Virus record (IMG/VR): IMGVR_UViG_3300047564_002537 | Span: 1-20,430 of that record | Length of the DNA stretch: 20,430 nt | Reading direction: 5' to 3' (one strand) | DNA from: a virus | Shown: positions 7,301 to 16,300 of the stretch, piece after piece | Position numbering within the stretch: position 1 is the stretch's first letter | How the letters are laid out: each line of letters opens with the position of its first letter | Made by a program: the position numbers and the translations under genes | Notes under the pieces: generated by a model | Seen by the model: only the letters and a program-made list of their open reading frames with translations | What the model was told of the DNA's origin: nothing | Databases searched by the model: none

Positions 7301-10300
7301 TAAACGTACACTCTCCCTTGATTGGATGGGCTTATGATGGTAATCCCATTTATGGGTCTTACGGTTACTCTGATCCAGAAGATACTTCTTCTGGTATTGT
7401 TAGATTATCATCTGGTTATGTCCTAAACACAGGATCGGTACAAAATCGTCCTGTAGGATTTGATGATGGATTCTTTATGGAAGATTATCAGTTTACTGGA
7501 TCTGGGCAATTAGATGCACATAACGGTAGATTCTGTAAGACTGTAGACTTCCCCAATGGCGTTTACGCATACTTTGCAACTTCTGAAATTGATGCCACTA
7601 CAGGTAATCTAAAACCACAATATCCATATTTCATTGGACAGTCATATAGAACTACTCCAATTATCGAGAACTTATATGGAAGAGATGCAATAGATCAATC
7701 TAACTTTGATTTTGAGTCTGGAAACTATAGCAGAAACACATATCCTTATTTGCTTGGAGAACCTAAAGCTGATAACGATTACATCTTAGAATCATATGAA
7801 TTAGCAACTCAGAAAGCAATTGTAGAAACAGTTTCTTCTGGAGTGGTGGAAGAAATTAGAGTTCTTTCTCCTGGAGATCGTTATAGAGTAAATGAACCTC
7901 TTTACTTTGATGAAGTTAAGAGTGGAGGTGAAGGACTAGATGCAGTTGTATCTGAAATTAGTGGAAAGAGCATTATTGAACTGAATACCAAATATAGAGA
8001 TTATAGTGGTATTGTTTTTGAGAAGACTAGCAATCAAACCATTACAGGAACAATTGGTACTTATCACGATCTTAAGACTGGTGATACCATTGTTGTCTCT
8101 GGTCTCAGCACTTTCGTAAAAGGACTTGCTGGAAAACAAGTTGTTGGTGTTGTCAGTGCAACGGCTTCTCTTGTAGATCAAATTAATGCTGGATCTGCTG
8201 GAGATGTAATTGATGTCCAAGTATCCAGTATTCCTTCGTTTGTTAGCGTTGGGTCTAGCATTAGTATTGGTGCAGAACTCTTCAAAGTTCTCAATAAAAT
8301 TGATATTCAAAATCTTCTGAGACTGCAAAGATCTGGTGGTGGTATCTCCACCATTGGTGTTGCTGTATCCTTCTTACCAAACAAGTTTACGATTAGTCTT
8401 GAGACTGATGATTTTGAATCTAAGAAACAAGATACCATCTTCTTCAACGCATCGGAAACCGTAGGTATTGCAACTACTTCTGGAATCAGCGCAACTCTAA
8501 CGTATACACTGTCTGGCGTAACTTCTCAGCGAAATGTCCCAGCACAAACTATCTACATTCCAAACCACCCATTTACAAACAATCAAAGAGTAATTCTTAC
8601 CACCCCTTCCACTGGAAATCCACTGGTTGTAAGACCTGGTTATGGTGCAACAGAATATTTGCCATCTGCAGCTGGAGTTGGAAAGACAGTTTATGTTGTA
8701 AACGTAAGTAAAGATTTAATTGGTTTGAAGACCTCTCTTGCTGGAGAGCAATTGTTCTTCTTAGATGGTTCTCAAAATAGCGATCAATACAAGTTTGTCT
8801 CCGAGTTTTCGAATGTAACTGGTACAGTACGCAAAATTGAAACCACTGTTGCAACCGCTTCAACGCATGTACTTGAAAATAATGATATTGTTACATTCTT
8901 TGTAAAACCAAAAGGAAACTTTGGCATTGGAGCTGCGTCCTCGGTCTCTCTTTCTTACAACACTCTTGTAGACAGCGTTGTTGTTAACAGTGTTGGATTT
9001 AATTCTACCGGCATCAACACATCTAGCGGAAGAATCACCCTTGCTTCTCATGGATTTAAAACAGGTGACAAAGTAGTATATGAAGGATTAGAACCTGCAG
9101 AAGGTCTTGTTAATGGATCGTACTTTGTCTTTACTATTGACGAGAACACTTTTAGTTTAGCGAAGACGAAAACAGATCTCAATTCTGTCCCTCCAGTTCT
9201 TGTAAACATCACTGGAATTGGCGCTACTCATACCGTTGGTCTTATCAATCCACAGATTCCCGTAATTAGAAACAGAAATCTTGTATTTAATTTAACAAGT
9301 TCTACATTAACTGGATACAAACTGAAATTCTTCTACGATAAGGAATTTAACAATCCAGTTGTTTCTGTAGCAAGCAGCTCTGTCTTTGATATTCAAGAGA
9401 CTGGTGTTATTGGTTCTACAGGAATTGCTACCGTTGGATTCAGTTCTGCTTGGCCAACCAAGTTATATTACAACTTAGAGAAGTCTGGTTATCTTTCAAC
9501 TTCTGATACTGATGTAAGTTCTTATTCTGAAATCAGTTATAGTGATAGTAAGTATAATGGAACTTTCAGAGTCACTGGAATTGGAACAACAACTTTCACA
9601 GTTTCTCTGATTGATCAACCAGAGACTACGAAGTATGTTCAAGGTGATTGCTCCGAGTTGAGATATACAACCAAATCAAGAACTGCAAATGGTGGTATTG
9701 AAAAGGTAAAAATTGTTTCTCCTGGATTTGGATTCGAGTCAAGACCAGACTTTGTTGGTGTTGGATCTACTTCTACCGGAATCAATGCTATCTTAGAAGT
9801 AAATTCTAAGACCATTGGAAAAGTACAAAGTACGAGAGTTGTTAATGCTGGTTTTGAATACCCCAGCGATAAAACATTAACAGCAGCTGCACTTATTCCC
9901 TCTTGGACTCAGGTTTCTGATAATTACACTATTAAAGATGGTGACATTATTGTCACTTCTGGCGGCAAAAACTATACTAATCCACCACAGTTTGCTCTTG
10001 TCAACAGCGAAACTGGAGAAAATGTTGGTAATGGTGCTTATGCAGCAATAATGAATGAGAATTCAATTGATTCTATTCAAGTTCTTAAGCAACCAACAGG
10101 TTTGGCTGGAGTAGGTCATACTTTATATACTCTTTCAAATAGTAATGGCGTTGTTATCACAAGTGTTGATAGTGTTGCTTCTGGTATTGTTACAGTAACT
10201 ATTCAAACTCCTGTACTTGGATTTACTACTGCGCCAGTAGCTATTGGAGATAAGATTTTTGTCGATGGCATATCTCTTTACTTTGATGGCAATTATGATG

Positions 10301-13300
10301 GTCATAACTCCAAAGATCATGGATTCAGATTCTTTGAAGTTCAAAATGTAAATGCTTCTGTAAACCCAGTAACAGTAACATATAGTCTCGTTGGAATTGC
10401 TACTCAAGAGGTTGGTGTTGCAGTAACAAATACTAATAGTACAGCATCTCTTGTTAAATTTGAAGACTATCCCGTATTTAATATCTCTTTAACTAGAGAA
10501 GAGTTTTTAGTCAATGAAAAACTTCAAGTAAGCACTGGTGCTGGATTCTTTGACACTGACCTTGTTGTTGTTAAGTCCCAAGGAGATATTCTCAAGGTTA
10601 AGGGATCTTACAGACTTAAAGTAGGAGACAAGGTAAAAGGAGTTCAGGATGGATTTGTAGCAACGATCCTTATTCTCGAAGATTATGAAAGCACTTTCAA
10701 GGTAAGTTATGATGTTCAGCAATCTTATGGTTGGTCTGATCAAACTGGATTTACAAACAGTGACATTTCTGTTATTCCAGATAATAATTACTATCAGAAT
10801 CTTTCATACACTGTTCAAACTCCTCTTGAGTGGAAAACAATTGTTGGCCCTATGAATAGACTTCTTCATTCTAGCGGAATGAAGAATTTTGCAGATATGG
10901 AAATCAAGTCTCCAGCATCTGCGGCCGCAGCTGCGGGAGTTAACACAACAACATCTGCAAGTGGAGTATTGATTGATTACGTCTTTGAGGGAAGAGCAGA
11001 TCAAATTAACAATTTTGATCTCGCCGCTGACATTGATGTTGTTTCCAATGTATCACCTTCTATTACATTGCAGAATAAGAAGTTATCTTCTTTCATCAAG
11101 TGCCTTACAAATAGAGTTCTACTAATAGATGATATTTCTAGAGAATTTTCAAGTAAAGAACTTAATACTAGAACATCGCAAACAATTGTTTCTTATCCAA
11201 AGTCTATTCCATTCCAGAGAGTTTTAGTTCTTGGTAAGGATGTTCTTAATCCATTTGAATATCAATTCAGTGAATTGATTGTAATGAATACGACCGAAGG
11301 TGTATTTGTTCTTCAAAAGTCAGATACTAGAAGTGGAGATGATGATGTAATTACATTCTCCACGGAACTTGATGATGCCGGAGTAATTGACATTAAAGCC
11401 GAACCAGTTAGAACTGGAATTAATTACGATTTTAAAGTTGTCCGTCAATTCTTTGATTCTAACGTAGGTGGAGTATCTACCCTAGACGTTGGTATTGCCT
11501 CTGTAACAGGTCTTACAACGTCCGTAGGTATCGGGACAACCCTAACCCTTTTCAACGGCAATGCAACCGATTTGCAAGGTTTTACAGCACACGTTGCAAT
11601 TACAAGACCATCTGATCAGTTTGGAAACTACCACGAAGTTGTTGTTGATCACAATGGAACTGATACATATCTGGCCGAATTTGGTTACGATACTAGTTAC
11701 AGTGAAGGAGGGATTAGCACATCCTTTATTGGAACATTTAGATCTTATATCGATAGTGGTAGACTGAAACTTGACTATACGAACAATGGTTCTGAGTCTA
11801 TTGTTGCAAGAGTTAGAGTCGTAGGTCTTAATAAACCATCTTTTGCTGGTGTTGGAACTCAATCGTTTAAACTTGACATTCAACAATCGGGAACGGAAAG
11901 ATCAGCTCGTTACCAAAGTAGTGTTGTTTCAGATACAATCACTAGTTCTGGTTACGCAGTAACAGCTGTTGGATTTGCAACGGATACAGATCTTGCTTCT
12001 AAGTCGATTGTAAGAGTTGCTATTGGAAATAGCGTTAATGTTTCTCAGGTAATTTTCTCGGCCGAAGGTAATAGAAATAGAGGTGATCTTACAGAATATC
12101 CTCAACTGACTATTGGAGATTCTTCCGGTCTTGGAACATTTGGCACAAGATTCTCTGGAAATAACTTCGAATTGGTATTTTATCCTGACGCACACCAAGG
12201 TGTAGCAACTATTACTGGTTATCATGAAGTCTTCTACAAAGACTCAGATTCAAATGCAGATGATATTCCAGATATTAAATTTGGTAGAAACATCGAATCT
12301 TATAGTGAAGAATTCTTCAATGGACAAGGAGATCAATTAGATTTCGAATTGACAAGTGATGGATATCCAATTTATGCTAAAGTTTTTAACCCAGCAAAAA
12401 CTTCTACTCTTGATACAACCACTGGTATCTTCACAATCAAAAATCACTTCTTTGTTACTGGACAAGAATTAATCTATACTCCAGAGAGCAGCGTTATCGG
12501 CGTATCCTCTGTTTCTCTCTCTATCGGTTCTACTTTGTCTGGTGGTGGAAGTGGAGTTGGTGATCTTTTGGTTGGTTTTACTACGATCACTGGATTAACA
12601 ACCACTAGTGGGATGCAAGTATCTCAAGAAATTATTGGGCCTGGAGTTTCTGCTGGTGCAACAATCGTAAGTATTGGATCTAGTGCTAAATTCTTCGTTG
12701 CAACCAGTAACGGAACAAAAGTTCTTACAGGTGTTGGCAATACTGCGATATTTGCTCTTAATGAGACTATTGTTTCAAATACAGATTATACTGGTTTTGG
12801 TACAATTACATCTATTGGAATCAACTCCATCACTGTTGCAAATAACGTTCCTGCTGGAGTTGGAAGCGCATATTATTCAACCTCTCTGGCTCCATCCGTT
12901 ACTATTTCAATTGCTGGTGCGGCAACTACAATCAGACAGACATTCAGATCTGGAATTACCACAGATGTTATTCCAACTACGGTCTATGCGATTAAACTGA
13001 CTGAGGACACATTTAAACTAGCAACCAAGAAAGACTTTGCTATTGCTGGCATTGGTATGACATATACCTCAGTCGGATCTGGTAATGCTCATGTTCTGGA
13101 CACAACAAAGAAACTTGAGAAATCCTTGATCACTCTTGATGGTATTAATCAAGCTCCAATTGCTTTTGCCGATTTAACATATGAACTTAGAGAATCGATC
13201 GGTGCTGCAACAACTACATTTGCTCTGAGTGGAATTACTTCCATGAAACCTGGAGATATTCTCAGGGTTGGATCTGAGTATATGGCAATTAATAATGTTG

Positions 13301-16300
13301 GTCTCGGAACAAGTTCAGGAAACGTTTCTGGAATTGGAACATTTAATGTTGTTAATGTAACCAGAGGAGCTGTTGGTACGTCTGCATCTGCAAAGTCAGA
13401 TGGAGACACTGCTAAGATTTACAGAGGATCTTATAACATTGTAAGAAACAAAATTCATTTCACAAACGCTCCTTCTGGAACTGGATCTGAAGAAATTACT
13501 GATGAAAGAAATCTTTCCGTAGCAAATGCAACTTTTGGTGGACGTGTTTATCTAAGACAAGACTACACAAACAACGCTCTGTTTATTGACGTATCTAATC
13601 AATTCAGTGGTATAGCAAGAACCTTCAATCTTCGCACAGATGATGATAACCCAGTTGGTTTTGAAACTGGTGGTAGCGTCTTGTTCTTGAATGGAATATT
13701 CCAAGCCCCAACTACTCTTAATAATAGTGGTAAGTCATACACTCTAGATTCCTCTGTTGCGGGAGTAACTAGCGCAGTGTTTAATGGTGTAAGACTTATT
13801 GATGGAAGTCCTTATATTTCACTAACTGATGTTAATAATAATGAACTTCCCAGAGGTGGAATTATTGTTTCTTTGGGTAGCACTGGAGGTATTGGTATCG
13901 CTCCTCTTGTTGGAGCTCAGTATAGAGCGATCACAGGTGTTGGTGGTACAATTGCAAGTTTAGTTGGATTCGGAACTACTTTAGGTAGAACTGCTCTTTC
14001 CATTAGCACTGCTTCTTATAATAATACCACTGGTATTATGGAAGTTACCACTACTACACCTCATGGTCTGACTGGAACTGGTCAACAAGTATACATGATT
14101 GGTCTTGAGTTTGCTTGCGCTGCTGCTCATGCTGGTGTAACAACAACAATCTTCCCAGATGGAACAAGAGGTCATGTATTTGAAGTGGTTGGAGTTGGAT
14201 CAACAACAATCTTCTCTGCAGACATTGGCATTAGCACAATTGGCCACGATTATGTAACTGGAGGAACAATTTACCAACATAATGTAAATCTCAACAATGG
14301 TTCTGGATATAGAGGCCCCGTTTCTGTTGCTATTACAGATCTTGGCACTGGTGCTGGTGGAACAACTGGTTATGGTGCGGTAATCAGCGCAACCGTTGGT
14401 GCTGGTGGAACTTTGACCCTGAGCATCAATAATCCTGGTGTTGGATACAATAATCCCGTTGTTATCATTCCCGACCCAACGTATTCCAATTTAAGTATTG
14501 AAGGTATTTCCAGAATTGGAATTGGATCTACAACTGATACTGGATTAGGATGCAGAATTACTCTAGATGTTGGTGCAGGAACAACAACTATTGGTGATGA
14601 CTATCATTTTGTTAATGGTTTTGTTCTCGAAAATCCTGGTTATGGATTTAGAAGAGGTGATGTTTTTAGACCAGTTGGTCTGGTTACAGCAGTTGGAGCT
14701 GGTTCTACATTTAGAGACTTTGAACTCACCGTAGAAGCCGTTTATAACGATAGTTTCTCTGCATGGCAATTTGGTCAAATCGATTACATCGATTCCATCA
14801 AAGATCTTCAGGATGGACAAAGAAGAAGATTCCCACTCAAGCAAAACTCTCAACTCTTGAGTTTCCAAAAAGATGAATCCCTTGCTTCTTCTTCAGCGAT
14901 TGATTTAGCAAACGTTCTATTGATCTTTGTTGATGGCGTTATTCAGGTTCCTCAAGTTGCCTATGAGTTTGATGGTGGAACAAGTTTCGCCTTTACTCAA
15001 GCTCCTTCACCAGAGTCTGATATTGAAATTTTCTTCTACAGAGGAACTAGTGGAACTGATAGTTTCCAAACCGCTCAGGCCGAAACAATTAAACCTGGAG
15101 ATACTGTAACTCTCAGAAAACTCGGTCAAAATGATGGAACAATCACTCAAGATTCTAGACTTGTTCAAGAGATTGCATCTGCTGACAAGATGTCAACTAA
15201 CATCTATGTCAATCAGGGAATCAATGAGACAATCTATCGTCCTCTTGATTGGAGAAAGCAAAAGTCTGATAAAATTATCAATACAGAAATTATCGATAAG
15301 ACAAGAGATGCTCTTGAGGGACAAATCTACCCTGTTGCTAGACTAATTGGTGATTTATCTGAGTCGGCAACTGAAGTATTTGTAGATAATGCAAGATTCT
15401 TCCAATATGAAGAGTATGCTGATGGAGCTCCAAATGCAGTTACAGTTGCAACTGATGTAATTATCATTGATCCAACTGAAAATGTTGGTGCTTCTATTAC
15501 TGCAGTTGTTGCATCCAACTCCACATTATCATTCAATATTATCAATGGTGGATCTGGATACGCCGGAACTTCTGTTCAACTTTCTATTGCACCTCCTCCT
15601 AGAGTTGACAATGCAAAGTATGGCATTGTTGGTGTTGGTACAACTGCCATTGCAAGGGGACTTATTACAGCAGGCGTCATTACAAGTGTTGTCATTGATA
15701 ATCCTGGCGGTGGATATACAAATACACCAAATGTCCTTGTACCTAACAATACAGTTAAGACAGATACACTTTCAAATGCTGATATTATTATTGGATTTGT
15801 TGGTGTAATTACAGGAATAACAACTGTTGCTGGTATTGGTACTAATCTTGCAATTGAATTCCAAACAAACTACACTAATTCTTTGGTATCTACCTCTGAA
15901 CTTGATTCTCTAATTGTTGGTTATCCAATTTATGTTTACGATACAACAGTTGGATCTGGAATTACAGCTATCGGTACTCACGATACCCATAGAGTTGGCG
16001 TTGGAACAACATTTGCAGATGCTGTTTATAAAGTTGCTGGAATTTACAGAAATGCCAACGTTGGTGTAATTACTTGTAACATTCTCAGCAGCACTAATAC
16101 TGTTGGACTTGCTACTACTGGAACTATTGCAGTACCAGTGGGCCGCTTCTCATGGGGTAAATTGGCGCAAGGTTCCAGAAATACCACATCTTCAGTTTCG
16201 TTCGCTGTTTCTTCTTACACAACAAATTCTGGATTATCAACTTATCCAATTGTTCAAAGAAGAGGATTTGGATTGAGAGATCTGGGCGCACTCAAAAAAC

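Larger units (their letters stand above)
5362..13150 (+). repeat. HGF-type beta module, at least five copies in the giant protein
   Basis: The pattern is I-T-F-x-x-H-G-F-x-x-G-x-x-V-x-Y, a variable loop, Y-x-V/I-x-x-x-x-x-N-x-F-x-L-A, then a closing G-x-G-x-H. Copies: 5362-5670 (FITGDEVIYT, closing GTHVF), 6112-6380 (HNFLTGQQVVYD, closing GIHKF), 6478-6735 (HGFKDGELVAYA), 8521-8810 (HPFTNNQRVILT), 9022-9265 (HGFKTGDKVVYE, closing ATHTV), 12418-13150 (HFFVTGQELIYT, interrupted by an insert, then TFKLATKKDFA). Such units are frequent in large phage structural proteins. Coordinates span the first to last copy. Confidence 0.6.
3781..15480 (+). repeat. GFP/IGTE-type beta module, scattered copies in the giant protein
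   Basis: A module of about 60 residues with the pattern T-T-x-I-x-V-x-S-T-x-GFP ... IG-x-E-x-I-x-Y ... RG recurs. Copies begin near 3781 (TIYVNSTKGFP, then IGTEIISY), 4522 (TITVDSTIGFP, then VNTITY) and 13201 (TTFALSGITSMKPGD, then GSEYMAINN and VTRGAVGTSA). A looser copy is near 8161-8345 (VQVSSIPSFVSVG, then IGAELFKV) and a weak one near 15358 (ATEVFVDNARFF). The copies have diverged, so this is protein-level repetition rather than recent duplication. Coordinates span first to last copy. Confidence 0.55.
5818..15750 (+). repeat. GxGY-type beta module, many copies in the giant protein
   Basis: The unit is GG-x-x-Y-x-x-x-P-x-V-x-I, then a glycine-rich turn, A-x-A-x-V-x-x-G-x-I-x-x-V-x-I-x-x-x-G-x-GY. 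Copies lie near 5818 (LNGGNDYDVTNPPTVLI), 6412 (VINPGSGF), 6950-7135 (LSGGKNYKSAPDL, then QSGGIGYDAG), 7855 (LSPGDRYRVNEP), 9705-10010 (VSPGFGFESRP, then TSGGKNYTNPP), 14287-14470 (NGSGYRGPV, then NNPGVGYNNPVVI), 14620 (ENPGYGFRRGD) and 15538-15740 (NGGSGYAGTS, then DNPGGGYTNTPNVLV). A further copy lies in gp8 at 17032-17190. Coordinates span first to last copy in the giant. Confidence 0.62.

Noticed and set aside
6187-8328. Antisense frames of 106 and 130 codons (6187-6507, 7936-8328)
   Set aside because: They lie opposite a clearly coding gene, are rich in Ser, Asn, Cys and Arg as expected of the complement of Gly/Thr/Val-rich coding DNA, and lack recognisable motifs.
12674-15808. Leucine-rich + strand frames (12674-13000, 15467-15808) that could look like membrane proteins
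   Set aside because: They are out-of-phase readings of the repeat modules, without ribosome binding sites.
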